Under the pieces are notes generated by a model. That model was given only the letters and a program-made list of their open reading frames with translations, was not told the DNA's origin and made no database searches. From Brugia malayi (Eukaryota > Nematoda > Chromadorea > Rhabditida > Onchocercidae), in contig NW_025062479.1 of assembly GCF_000002995.4 (NCBI RefSeq), positions 1,757,721 through 1,821,720 of the forward strand: 64,000 bases of DNA, written 5' to 3'. A program made the translations under genes and the position numbers. Positions 37,362 to 54,454 of the stretch are shown piece after piece (position 1 is the first letter of the stretch; each line of letters starts with the position of its first letter).

Positions 37362-40300
37362 ATTGGTACAACAATTGGTGAAAATAGCAACTAAAAAGGG
37401 AAATTGGTAAAATAATAATGTGAAGCAATAATTTAAGCATAATTTAACACTATGATAACATTCATTATTTAAATTTTTTGATGAAATTCTGCCTATATTT
37501 TAGAATAAAATTAAAAATACAAAAGAAAAAATTTCTTTTTTAAATTAAAAATTTTTGCTAACATAATTTATAATTTTTAAGTTAAAATTTTTTTATTATG
37601 AAAGCTATCCATTTAGAAATTTTTACATTTTCATTCGTTTATATTCTATATCATTAAAATAGTTCCATTTCATTTATAAGAAACTTTAACAAATGATATC
37701 AAAATTTTACAAAATTTATTTCAAATTGTATATAGAATTAGTTATAATATTTGATGTTTGCTACGAAATTAAAATTATTTTCTATTTTAAAGAAACAAAT
37801 AAGTAGCATTCGAGAAGAAAACAATGAATCTGTTTTAACATACAATTTAATTATACAAAATTAATGAATGTGTCAAATAAAAATTGGAATGCTAATTATT
37901 GTATTAGTAGAAATAAGTAATAAAATAACATCAATTAAATAAAAGAGTATTATGTTTTATTCTTAAATTAAACTTAAGTATTAAAAAAAAAATTATTATT
38001 ATCATTATTCTTACCACTATTACTACTGAAATGAAATATTTGTTCAGTGAATATTCAACATAGAGTAAAAGAAAATATAAAAAATAAGTGAATAAGTGAA
38101 AGTGAAATAATACTTTCATTGTTTTTCCTGTTAAACAAAAAAAAAAAAAAGACGAAGGAAAGTAAAAAAGAAAATGTGAGGGAGAGAAAGAGGGAGGGAA
38201 AGAGAAAGAAAGAAAAAAGTGTAATTATAACTTGCTGTGATAATTATGCCATCCATAACAGATATAATGAACTGAAATGATTGTTCAAGAACACTTCATT
38301 TCCTCTTTTTTTTTTTTTTTGGTTTATTACATTTCAAGATGATATGAATAAATATTTATTTACAAATATAAAAATTCAAAATTATAGTTAATATTGTAGG
38401 TATTAACAGTATTACTAAAAATTATTATTATTTACTGTTTCTACTACTAATTAATTAGTATTATCATTCACCATAGAAAATTATATATATATAAGTAATA
38501 ATTATAAGCATATTCATTGATTAGTATAACCATTATCATGATTTAATTGTAAGTAATAATTATTTTAAAATGATTTGGTTAAATAAATCAATTAATGCAA
38601 TTATAATGCATTCTTCGATGGTATTGTCGCAAATACTAGTCATATAATTAGTAGTTTCAAGAAATTAAAGATTAAGCTAATGAAATAAATTTCACCGAGA
38701 AATATTAAAAATTAGATTTGTGAAGAAATTTTAGAATAGGGCAAAACTATCTAGTAGAATAACAATCTACGATAAAATTACATTGGAAGAGAAATTTTAC
38801 CTGATAATGAAATGGTATTAATTGAAATCAGTGAAAATGATAGTATAAATTGATGTAAATTATTTTGATAATAATAATAAAAAAAACAAAGGAAGAAAGG
38901 ATGGGAAAAAAAATTACGCAAAAAATTTCATTGATAACAAAATTTTAATGATAGAATTCGAATGTGCTAAAAAAGCAATTTTTGCCTTCTAAAATACATT
39001 CATTAATAATTACTATTCGTTTTCTGTAATTAAATCACAACCAAAGTAATTACTATCCTTTTTTTTGTAATTGAATTATAGCAAAGCATATCGAATATTC
39101 AATTTCATGCAAATAAATTCAAATTTAAATTTCCAATCATTGAAAGGAAAAAAAAAGAGGAGAAGAAAGAGAAATTATTGTATATGTGTATATTTATAAA
39201 AATTATTTTAGTAAATAAAAATAATTCATTTCATTTTAAAATATAATTTTTGTTTTAAATGAGTGAATGTATCATCAGCAAAAGTATGCTGGAAAAGACA
39301 AAACAATTGATCTAAAGGTCAAATTAAATTAAATTCTCCTAAATTTCATAACACAATTGATTTATTTATTCGATTGAAATTATATATGTTTGTAGATGTC
39401 AAAAGTATTGAATGAAAATATTAGAATACCTGTTTAGATAAGTTTATTCCATTTTAGAGTGTACTTTTATATTTATTCATCTGTATAAAAAAACAAACAA
39501 ACAAACAGACACGCATACATGTGTTGTAGACGAAGTGCATAAATTTTGTTTTTGAAATTAGCAAAAAAAAAAGTGGAAAAAAGTGAGTGGCATATTCAAT
39601 AACATTTGTCATTTCAATGAGATAAGAAAAAATAAATTTTTCTTTTTGCAGTAAAAATCAAAAATTTTGTTACTTCATCTCTCGTTTTTTTTTTTTTTTT
39701 TAAGAAGAAAAAGTTTATATATAATTAGTAGTATGGGAAAGTTCGGAAAGTTTGTTATTTGAACAAAGAAAGAAAAAATTGATAAATAATAATGAAACTG
39801 AAATCATTAAAGTAATTGATCAATTCATAATACGTCGATATTTAATGTAATTGTTGTAGCAATTATCATTTTGCATAATCAATAAGATGTTAATTATTAT
39901 TGTTTAACTTGTGTGTATCAGCAAAAATTTGTTGTTGTTTTTTCAATAATTGTAAACATTTTTCAAATTTGACAAAATTATTAATATATTTTAAAAAATT
40001 AAATAATCAATTATGTGCAAATGCTATTTGTAGTAAATCAAAATTAATTTTATATATTGCTTTCAAATATACTAATTTAATTTTTTCATTTCTTTTTTTT
40101 TATTAAATTAATGAATAATATGTGCATCAAATTTTGGCCATACTTTTTTTTTTTTTTAATTATTTATTATTTTTTTAAATCATTAAGTTAAAGTCACTTA
40201 TTATTTTTTGGATTATTGTTGAATGATTGGAATAAAGTTGACATATCACAAAGTGCTTCAAATTTACTCTTACTAAAATTTTACCAATAAATAATTGATT

Positions 40301-40859
40301 TTTACTATTAGAAATTAAAGTGTAATATAAATGTTGAAATATATGCACATGAAATGAAAAGGCAATTATATTTATAATTTTGCTCAGATTTATTCCAATA
40401 GCAAAAAAGAAAAAAAAAAAAAAAAAAAACGAAATTAGCAAATAATAAGCAAATTAATACAGTCGCACATTATTTGTTGTTCATATTATTCAATTTAAAT
40501 TTGCTATTACATTTAATTTGTATTAAAAGTACAATTTATTGCTAATACTGTTTATACTACTAAAGAAAAAAAAAAAAAAAAAAAGACGAATACACGATTC
40601 GACAATGATTTAGCATGATTTTTAATGATTAAAATTAATATATTTCAAATTTTCAACATCATAACCAAATCTAACAGGTTGTTAATTTCAATTTCATTTA
40701 AAAATTTAATATATTACATAATTAGCGTAAATTTGATATCAGTTAAAGAAGGAAAAAAAAAAGATTTCAATGCTTAGATTTAAAAAAAAAAATAGAAAAA
40801 AAAAGTGAATGAGCTGAATGCAAAATATTTGTAAAATTATCAGTTGAAGCACCAAACTA
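35198..40859. other. Intergenic region between PDHB and the forkhead gene
   Basis: About 5.7 kb, extremely A+T-rich, with a T run of 32 at 37329-37360, a purine-rich GA patch at about 38140-38220 and short ATT arrays near 37990 and 38400-38470. The part next to 35197 should hold the PDHB promoter and the part next to 40860 the forkhead 3' UTR. No exon, tRNA or spliced-leader RNA recognised. Confidence 0.65.
37329..37360. repeat. Poly-T tract, 32 T
   Basis: Uninterrupted run of 32 T, preceded by a T-rich, C-interrupted stretch. No target-site duplication or retrotransposed body was seen beside it. Confidence 0.85.
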
Positions 40860-45209
<4,350 letters not shown>

Positions 45210-45639
45210 TACCTTCCTTCCATCAATGATTATATTTTACTAAGCAAATTTGAAAATACTGAAAATGCTTACAGGAATAGTTTGAAGCTATTTTAATCAA
45301 CAAATTATAAAATTATAACATTCCATATTATATAGTCGAAATTTTGGTAATCTTCTAAATACATTTAAAAATCGAGGAAAAAATTAGAAATTGAAAATGA
45401 ATCAATAATAAATAATTCAATTAAGAAATTTCATTAGATATTGAATGAAAATTTGTAAGAAAAATTTTTCAATATTTACTTATTTAGCTAACATTGATAT
45501 TATAAAGTTTCGAAAGTTCTAAATTGTTCAATGTTTATTGTTATAGATTTGTAAATTGAGCAATAAGTCTTTATAAATGTTTGCAAGTATAAACAGATTA
45601 GCGGAAAAAAAAAAAAAGAAGAAAGAAATCCAAGGAAAA

Positions 45640-45890
45640 GAGGTACGGAGGAAAATAGAAGAGGAAAGCAAACTAAGTGGAAAGGAGAATGAGGATATTG
45701 GTAGTAAATGGGCTGGATGGTGTCATGGACGGGGGCAATAACTATTGTTAGCCATCGGTGACAGTCTGCCCCAAGGCACCGATACTAATACTTCCCACCT
45801 GGACTCAATATCACGAAAGCGAATAAGCCTGATTTTACATATGACCTGTCGCAATTCCGTCCAAAATTTTCACATTTCTAAAATTTTGCT
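45640..45890. other. Less A+T-rich island upstream of the forkhead gene
   Basis: GC content is visibly higher here than in any other non-coding stretch of the window, with blocks such as GGACGGGGGCAATAAC and CAGTCTGCCCCAAGGCACCG. ATCGGTG at 45757-45763 and CACCGAT at 45778-45784 form a 7-bp inverted repeat around a CCCC run. A 99-codon frame crosses it but ends in poly-Leu from the neighbouring ATT array. Candidate promoter element, structured RNA or remnant of an older insertion; not resolved. Confidence 0.3.
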
Positions 45891-45899
45891 AAATCTTAG

Positions 45900-45970
45900 G
45901 TTATTATTATTATTACTATTATTATTGTTATTGCTACTATTATTATTAATTACTATCAATATTGCTTATT
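45900..45970. repeat. Degenerate (ATT)n array
   Basis: TTATTATTATTACTATT and variants, directly beside the island at 45640-45890. Confidence 0.75.
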
Positions 45971-46489
45971 ATTTTTATTTCCCATTACTATTTCTGAAAA
46001 GAAAAAAAAAAACTAATGATATACAGATATTTTGGGAAATTTAAATTTCAAATCAATGATTAATTAAATAATAGCAAATCTTGCACAGACATTTTTAAGA
46101 TTAAAATTGAATTAGAATAGGATAAAAATGAAATCAAATTATAATAATCTCACTAAATCATCAATCGATAAATGTCATATGCAAACACTCAACAACAACA
46201 ACAACGATAAAAAGAAAAATGATAATTTAATACTGAAAATTATGAAAAGAAAATAGTAGGAATTCTTTTCTGAAAGAAATTTTTCTGAAATGACCAATTG
46301 CTATTCGTTTTTCCATTTTCTTAACTAATTGACCAAAAAAAAAAAAGAATTTTTTTTAGAAGTATTTACGATGGAAATGGGCGGAGGATGAAAGAGAAGA
46401 GAAAAGTGGAAGGTGAAGGTTGGTTAGCTTATACCATGACTCCTTACCTATCCTCATTTATTAGTATGCTATTATGACGAGACCAATTC

Positions 46490-46560
46490 ATCATCAACAT
46501 TATCATTATTATTATTATCGTTATTACTATTTATTACTATTATTATCATCACTATTGTTT
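46490..46560. repeat. Degenerate (ATT)n array
   Basis: ATT, ATC, ACT triplets over about 70 bases. Confidence 0.7.
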
Positions 46561-48852
46561 GTTGTCAGTTATTTACAACTTGCAATCCTTCCTTGTCGAT
46601 GAGTAACTCATTAATAACTTTACTAAATATTTATATTATTGATTAATTTCATAAATCATTTATAAAATTTAGCAAAGCTTATAACAAAAAAAAAAAATCG
46701 TAAGGGATGATCCATTTGTTTTCGTACAATAATAAAGCCATTTTTTTTTTTTGTTCAATTTTTTTTTTATTTTATTGAAAAATTTTTTCATCAAAATTAC
46801 CTATTTATTATGTAATATTTGATTGAAAGAAAGAAAAAAAAAGTAAAATAAAAAAAAAAAAAAAAGAGAGAAGTATAACTTTTTAAAGCAAAAGCATTAC
46901 TTTCTTTTGTTTTTAGCTATTTCCTTCTGTTTTTAAATATTGTAATGAAATATTTGTTCAAAAACTAAAATATATATATATGACAATAAATTATTATTGC
47001 TAATAAATTAAATTTAAATTTAATGTAAAACATTTTTCTGATGAAAAAAAAAAACGAAAAAATTTATTGACTTATTTATTTTAATGAATATTTATATATC
47101 ACTCTTCTTTTCAAGATTGTTAGAAAGGATTGTAAGAGAAATTGGAAAATGCTGCTTCGGTTTTCAGTCATTTCATTCAATGCTATTTCAAATTTTTAAT
47201 TTTGAAATCTTACACTGAGGAAGTCGATACACTTTCCGGCTTTACTTTCGATTTAAAAATTTTCGTGTTGTCCTGTTAAGCCAAGATATTTAAATGTGAC
47301 AATAATTATAGTAAAATGTATAAAAATCATGGTTTATTAGGATTTTCTCAATCAAAACAAATTGAAACAAAACACTCAAAATGATTGCAAACTTTTTCAT
47401 AAATTATCATTAATGATATCATAAATAAAATTAATTGAATGAAGTTTGTCTATTCACCTTATCAATCATACAATCATCAAAAGCTGAATCACAAAATGTG
47501 TACAAGTATTTGATCGCTTTATTAAATTTACTATGAAAACAATAAATTAAAAACTATAAAAGTAACAGTAATATCAGAATGAACTCTGTTACAATTAAAT
47601 TATCAACTTAATAATTGATCTTATCAGCATTATATGTACAATCATCTGAAGTATATGATTATTTCAACAAGTTTGAGCTAAATTCATAATTTTGAACTTT
47701 CAGCAGTAGCATGCAGTAAGTCTTAAACGAGTATTGCAAAGTAATGTAAAATTTGGAATATTTTTTGATTAAATATAAACATAAAAATCAGAAAAAAAAA
47801 GCCAAAACTGAATCAAAACTGTTTAAATGCAAAATATAACAATTAATTTGATAATTAGCATCAAATTTTTGCAAAATAAATGAAAATAAAATTTTTAACA
47901 ATTTTTCTAATATATTTCTGCAGTAGACAAAAAAAACAAAAACAAAAATTTCTTAGCATCGTTTATTCAAACTTACCATGCAAACTGAATATTCGTAATT
48001 AATACAAATTTATTATTTTCTACAAAAGAAAAAACCTTACAAAAACAAATTTACTACTTCAAATAAATCAATATTTAATTTCGTAGGAGTTAAAAAATTA
48101 ATAGTTGATTTAAAAAATTAATTCTAACGATTGATCATGTTAATATTGCAGATTGCACAGTACTGCACCAGAATTAAATACCTTAATTGGATGTAAAAAA
48201 TAAAAAATAAAATAAATATAAACTTATGTTTATTTATTCGTTTGGTTTGTTGTAATGAAATTGATTATACATTTTCTATATTGTACATATTTCATTTCTA
48301 AATTTTTTTTTTTTTAAATAGTAGAAATTTTTTTATTCATTATAATCATACTTCATGATGCTGATTGCTGCAAGTATTATGAATGAATTGCTAATTGCTA
48401 ATACAAGAATTCTTTGAATAATTTAAGAATCATTTTAGTCAAACATTTTATGAGCCATATACAATCTGTTTAAAAGCTTCATTAAACTCTTATCATAAAT
48501 GTAATCATTTAATATTTATCCATCAATAAAATATTTTTGAATAAGCAATACGAAAAAGTATAAATTTTGTTTTAATTATTAGACAAAAACCACAAATAAT
48601 CTGATTTTTTCTTAATAAATACATTTTATTTACATATTTATAAATTTTTATCATGAAATCATTACCACAATTTATTGTCAAACATAAACAATATTGTATT
48701 AAAAGTTACAAATTTTATTTGGTAAATTGATTTAAGCACTATCATAAATTGTCATTTAATCTGATAAGCCGTCAACTAAATCATTTTTCGGCAAGCAATT
48801 TTACATTTAATTTTCATTTCTTAAGTTGCAAGTTTATAACTTGCTTTATAAT

Positions 48853-49110
48853 GTATTATTATTGTTATTTTTATTATTATATCATTACCACGTTACAATA
48901 ATAATTACTATTATCGTTATTATCAGTGCTAATGAAACTACTGAAAATAAAAATAGTGATAATAATGATGATAATGATATTAATAATAATAACAGCCATA
49001 ACAATGATAATGTTAACAATAGTGATAGTAATAGCAATAGAAATAATAATAATAAGAATATTATCATTACAGCTGTTGTTAGTATTGTTAATGCTAATAA
49101 CTGTTACTAG
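48853..49110. repeat. Degenerate (ATT)n then (AAT)n array, orientation switch
   Basis: The first part is ATT/TTA-type, and from about 48945 the strand sense flips to AAT/GATAAT-type. The three long frames that cross it (Asn/Asp-rich, Ile/Met-rich and Leu-rich) are all products of the triplet structure. Confidence 0.75.
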
Positions 49111-50348
49111 TAATTTATTAAGATAATCATTACAATATTATATTTTATACGGAACAAAACAAAACAAAAAACTCAGAAAGAAAATGTTAAGCACAAATAA
49201 TTGTGAAATTTGTTTTAAAATATCTTTTAATGCTATATATTGCTTAATTTCATTTTTAATGATTCTTTCTTTATCTGTTTAATTAATTGTTAAATTAAAA
49301 TTAAAAAAAAAAAAAAAGCATCAAAATTTTCAGACAAAAGAGATAAAGAAGAAGAGAGAAAAAAAAGAGAGAGAAAAAGTGTGATATTATATGGAAAATT
49401 GTTGAGCGGATAATTGTAGTCGATAGATGAATGAACAGGTTATTGAAGAATGAACAAGTTGTCTTGATCAAAAGAATTTTCATCATTTAGAATATTCATT
49501 TGGTAAAATTTTGCTACAATCAGTCTTTTCAATTTTTTATTTCAATAAATTATTCATTTAACGGATTTTTGTTCTTTAATTTTTTTTTTTTCTTTTTTGG
49601 TTCTCAAATAATTGATGTATTAATGAAATAAGTCATTTGTTTGTAATAATTTTTGCAGTTTGATAGGTTAAAATAATCATAACTTTTGCAACTATTGAAA
49701 TTTCGTTTTTTTTTTTTTTTTTTTTTCATATTTTGGAAACGAAAAAATTAGTATAAATTTCAAAAAATGTAACAAAAAATAAAAAAGATTGAAAAAAAGT
49801 TCTTCAATTTCGAATCCATTAAAAATGTAACTGCTGTATTTTGAATTTTATTTTATCAAAATTAATTCTCGAATTTTAACAATGAACAAAATGGGAAGTG
49901 CATAGGATGAAGATGAAAAATTCCAAAGTGACAAATTTAAATTCTTATTAATTATACCTTTAAATATTACATATTTATTTTAGTTAAATAAATTTATTAA
50001 AAAAAAATTTATCCTAGCTGTTATCAAATTGTAATTACTGCTAGTAAATTAATTATTCACAAAAGCAAATAGTAAATTAATTAATTTAGATTGATAGCAG
50101 TCATTTATGACAATGAAAATTTTAAAAGATTTATTATGATTTATATTATTATTTCATCTTCAATTCTGTTTATTAAGGATTATTATTAAGCTAAAACTAA
50201 TTTTCCAATTTAAAATTTGTCATTTCTAAATTAACACAACTTATTTTAGCCTTTTTTTCAGAATTTTCAGTAATTTTTTTTTTCTCTCTGATACAGAATT
50301 TATTAGCTGAATTATTTAAAGTACAGCTTTTTACAAGTTGATACACTA

Positions 50349-51041
50349 ATGAAATTATGCAAAATTATTCAATTTTTATTGTCAATTTTTGGTTTCTGCA
50401 ATGTGGCTGTAAGCTTTTTTGTCTTACCAGGAAACGATAGTATACGTTTTCAACGAAGGTTTGTTAACATTTATTAATGATTAATTAAACAATGACGAAA
50501 TAATTCATTCATTAAAAATTGTTCCGGAATATGCTCAGCAAATTTACTTATCATTCATTAATTTGTATAATAATTAAAAATGATGGAACTGGTTTTTGAT
50601 TTGTCGCAACATTTTCTAAAACAATTTTTAAAATCATATTTTGCATTATTGGTTAAAGAAAAAAAAAAAAAAAAAAACAAACAATAAAATAAATATTTCT
50701 GTTTCTTCAAAAAAAAAAAAAAAAAAAGGAAAGAGTTTATTTTGTTTTCGCCTTTGTTTTTTTTTTTTTTAAGAAAACGTTGGAATAAAGATGATATTGA
50801 AAATGCTCAAGAATTATTGCGTGGATTTCTTCGTTTAACAGCTGATATACCACTTACACCAAAACGTCGCTCCAATTTTGCAATTGCCAATAAAGTGAAA
50901 ATTGCTACTTTATTAAAATAAAATAAATAAACAAAAAGTAAATGAAATATTTTATTTCTATTGTCCGTGAAATCAAGTATTAATTAATTATATTAATTAT
51001 TTAAAAAAACTTTATAAGAAAAACTAAAATTTTTTGATGAT

Positions 51042-51076
<35 letters not shown>

Positions 51077-52886
51077 GGACATATAAATTATAAAGTGATA
51101 GATCGAACGGAATATGCGATAAATAAACGAATTCTTAATGACGTCTTTGAAACGGATCTCGTCTTAACAACACCTCAAATGAGAGATATTATTAGCGATT
51201 TTCAACGAAGTATTTCTTTTTTTAATATCATGAGATAGTAAAAAAAAAGTATTAATGAGGAAAAAAATTTTATATTTGAAATTCTTTTGAAAAAAAAAAA
51301 AAAAAAAAAAGCACAATTTTATTATTTTTTAAAACCATTGTTTCAATAATTCTAGATAAGATAGGAAAAATACGACGAAATAAACGGAAGGTGATTGTTG
51401 GTGATACATTTCGATGGCCACATCATACCGTCCCATATTTTCTAAAAGAAACAAATCGTAAATAATTCAAATGCTAAATTATTAAAGTAGAAATGAAGAT
51501 TTCATATTTTTGAAAAATAAAAAACTTTTAACTGAAACAATATAAAATTATTTGCTTTAATGCAAAAATAATTTTAGTTGAATCATATTCTTAATAAGCA
51601 TATATTTCATTTAATTGTTAGTTTAAATGAAAATTTAGAGAGTAATAAATTAAGGTGAATGGAGACGTACAATACTTGATGGAATGAGCAAATGGGAACG
51701 TGAAACGTGTATACGTTTTAAAGAGCGTACCGATGAAAAAGATTACGTATATATATTTCGAGGTGCTGGGTATGTCTTATCAAATTCTCGCAGTAAAAAT
51801 TAGAATTAAGCAAATTTTTAAAAGTGATTAAAATTTTTCAATCTTTTCATATATTTCAAATTGAATTTTTTTTTTCCTTCATATAAATTAAATTAAAACA
51901 ATTCGAAATTCCGAAATTGTTTTCTTTTTTCTTTTTTTAATTTTATAGATGTTATTCGAGTGTCGGTAGAATTGGTGGGAAACAATATACTTCTATTGGT
52001 TACGGTTGTGAAAGTGTAAGTCATAAAAGTTTAATTAATTAAAAACTATAAAAGAAGGAAAGAGAGAGAGAAAGGGAAGAAACAAACTTCAAATTTTCGG
52101 TATACAAGATTTTCTTTTATAGGGTGGTATTGTTGCACATGAGCTCGGACATGCGCTTGGATTTTGGCATGAGCAAAGTCGACCGGATCGTGATATGTAA
52201 TTTAATTTTATGTTTTATTCAAAAGTTTTACATCCATAAAAAGTTAGAAAATTTCAATGTCATATTTAAATGCTAATTAAATTCAGATATATAAATATCA
52301 ATGAAGAACATATATTTCCGGGTACCAAAGGAAATTTTGAAAAAAGAAATGACATTGCAGCTATTGATGTACCGTACGATTTTGGTTCTGTGATGCATTA
52401 TGGTCCACAGGTTAATTCAAATTATTTCTTTTTTTTTTGTACTAAAATTTTTACTTTCATTTATAATATGCATTGAAAATTATCAAAAATATATATTCTA
52501 ATTATTTCATTCTTTTTACATTTTGTTTTGATTTTTTTTTTTTTTCAAAATTTTTAAAAATATCAAATTAAGGATAATTGATTTATAGGCATTTACAAAT
52601 GATTATCACTATGTAACAATTGAAACAAAAGATCATCGCTTCCAGCATACAATTGGTCAAAGGAATGACCTTTCATTTATTGATATTAAAGAAGCCAATC
52701 AAATGTATTGTAGTGGTAAATGTTCAAATTTCTAATTATCATAAAATTTACATAAAAATTTATTGTTAATTCAAAAAAAAAAGGAGAGATGTGAGAAAGT
52801 TTTATTCTAAAAATGTTTTTTTTTTTTTTGTTCCTACTTTTTCTCTGTTTATTTTTATAATAAACTACAAAAAAGATTTATCATTT

Positions 52887-52919
<33 letters not shown>

Positions 52920-54449
52920 AGTAATACATTATCAGTACAGTTTTCATCAATATAATTAACTTTTTTTTATCATAAATAAAATATCACTTCAGTTTTTTTT
53001 TTCTTTTTTTTACAAACATTTTGTGTGATTAATTTTAATTAACAAGGCTGATAATTCAAGATAAATGTAAAATGAAACTGAACTGTTTAAATGGTGGTTA
53101 TGAAGATCCACGAAATTGCGCCATTTGCAAATGTCCAACAGGAAGTGCTGGTATACGTTGTGAAAGTATACCTCGATCCACCAGTAAGTTACATTTTATT
53201 GAGTAAATCTTCCTTTTTTTTTCTTTTCTTTTCTAAAATATAATTAGTAAATTTTAAGTAAAAGAAAAGAATTATTTGATAAAAGTTGATTAAATCATTT
53301 TAGCTATTCCGATAAAGAGATATGATATGCAGTGTTTTAAAAGATTGATATAATGAATAATAAAAGAATAGTACATTAGATATTTGAGTAGTTCTGATAA
53401 TTTTCTCAGATAAAAAGCTGGTTTTAAATTAAAGTACTGAATAAGTTTCGTATTTTTAAGTGAATATTTAAATGAATACACCTGCTGTAATAATTATTTG
53501 AGCATAGTGGGTTGTGGTGGTGAATTGTTAGCTGGTGATAAATGGCTTACATTAAAAAATAGCATCGTTGGAAGTTGCTTTTGGCGAATAACTGTAAGTT
53601 TGATAAAAAGTTAAAAAAAGAAAGAAAAAAGACCAAAAAAGGAAAATTTTGATTTAATTAAAATTAAATTTTGATAACTTTTCAGTATTATATTTAGCAA
53701 ATAAATGTCAATTTTATCAAAATTAATATAAAATTTTGATTAAATTAAAATTAACATTTCAATTTTACATTTAATATATTTGCTGTAATATTAAATTTCT
53801 TTTAGGCACCTTATGGAAAAGTACATTTAGAAGTATTAGATGCAACATATGTTTGTGATTCATCATGTGCTGATAATTATTTAGAGATAAAGCGTGGAGC
53901 AATACTGGAACAAACTGGATTTAGGTTATTTTTAATTTCAATAATTTATCCCAATTAAATTATTTAATGTTTAAATTCAAAAAAAGAAAAAAAAAATGAT
54001 AAAATAAATCTGTGCAGAATGTTTATAGGCAATGTTGCAATGCTGTACCAGGTGATATCATTTCGGTAACTAATCAAATTTACATCATATCTGTTGCATT
54101 AAAAGCACCAGCTAATTTTACACTTCGCTATATTCAAGGTATAATAATTTAATGAATTTATTTTGTTTGTTTTTTTTTTTTTTTTTTTAATAACAATAAA
54201 TACATTCAAGTTTTTGAATTAATTATTTTAGATACTACATCAAATCCATTACCTAAAGCACCACCAGCACAATGGAAAGGATATGGTGGAATAACGGGAT
54301 TAATTGGAGCTGAAAATGGTATTGATAATACCTGGGAACGTGTTATTCTCAAAGAGCTTCCAAGAACTCTTCAAACATTTGGTCGACCAACTAGCAATTT
54401 ATTTTCTGATATTTCACGTATTTTGCAAATATTTTTTAATCCAAGATGA
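50349..54449 (+). CDS. Secreted astacin-family metalloprotease with EGF and CUB domains (14 exons, 542 aa)
   Basis: Exons: 50349-50458, 50774-50894, 51077-51209, 51356-51457, 51655-51769, 51949-52015, 52123-52196, 52287-52410, 52589-52715, 53061-53183, 53508-53593, 53806-53924, 54029-54138, 54232-54449; total 1,629 nt. Residues 1 to about 22 are a signal peptide. The propeptide has FETD (101-104) where the family usually has an FxGD aspartate switch, and a basic RNKR (129-132) just before the mature domain. The zinc site [11 protein letters not shown] is at 222-232, the Met-turn SVMHY at 275-279. An EGF-like module spans about 327-357 and a CUB domain about 368-470, followed by a 72-residue tail. 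This order is that of nematode NAS proteases with EGF and CUB but no thrombospondin repeat; such enzymes act on cuticle and other extracellular matrix. The specific nas orthologue is not assigned. Confidence 0.94.
51044..51074 (+). repeat. 31-T tract forming an exon acceptor
   Basis: A run of 31 T ends directly in the AG acceptor of astacin exon 3 (exon start 51077). It serves as polypyrimidine tract and is likely to vary in length. Confidence 0.85.
52888..52918. repeat. 31-T tract in astacin intron 9
   Basis: Uninterrupted run of 31 T in the intron between the catalytic and EGF exons. Confidence 0.85.
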
Positions 54450-54454
54450 ATAAA
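54449..54454 (+). terminator. AATAAA overlapping the astacin stop codon
   Basis: The last A of the TGA stop (54447-54449) is the first base of AATAAA. Whether it is used is unknown; another AATAAA lies near 54654, about 205 bases downstream, after an ATT array at 54570-54640. Confidence 0.3.

Larger units (their letters stand above)
45210..50348. other. Intergenic region between divergent forkhead and astacin genes
   Basis: About 5.1 kb that should contain both promoters. It includes degenerate ATT arrays (about 45900-45970, 46490-46560, 48853-49110), a less A+T-rich island at 45640-45890 and another at 46365-46460. No exon or RNA gene recognised. Confidence 0.6.

Noticed and set aside
45745..46044. 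99-codon ORF starting MLAIGDSLPQG
   Set aside because: Only the first half has normal composition; the second half is poly-Leu from the ATT array. It starts from a non-ATG codon and has no homology I recognise.
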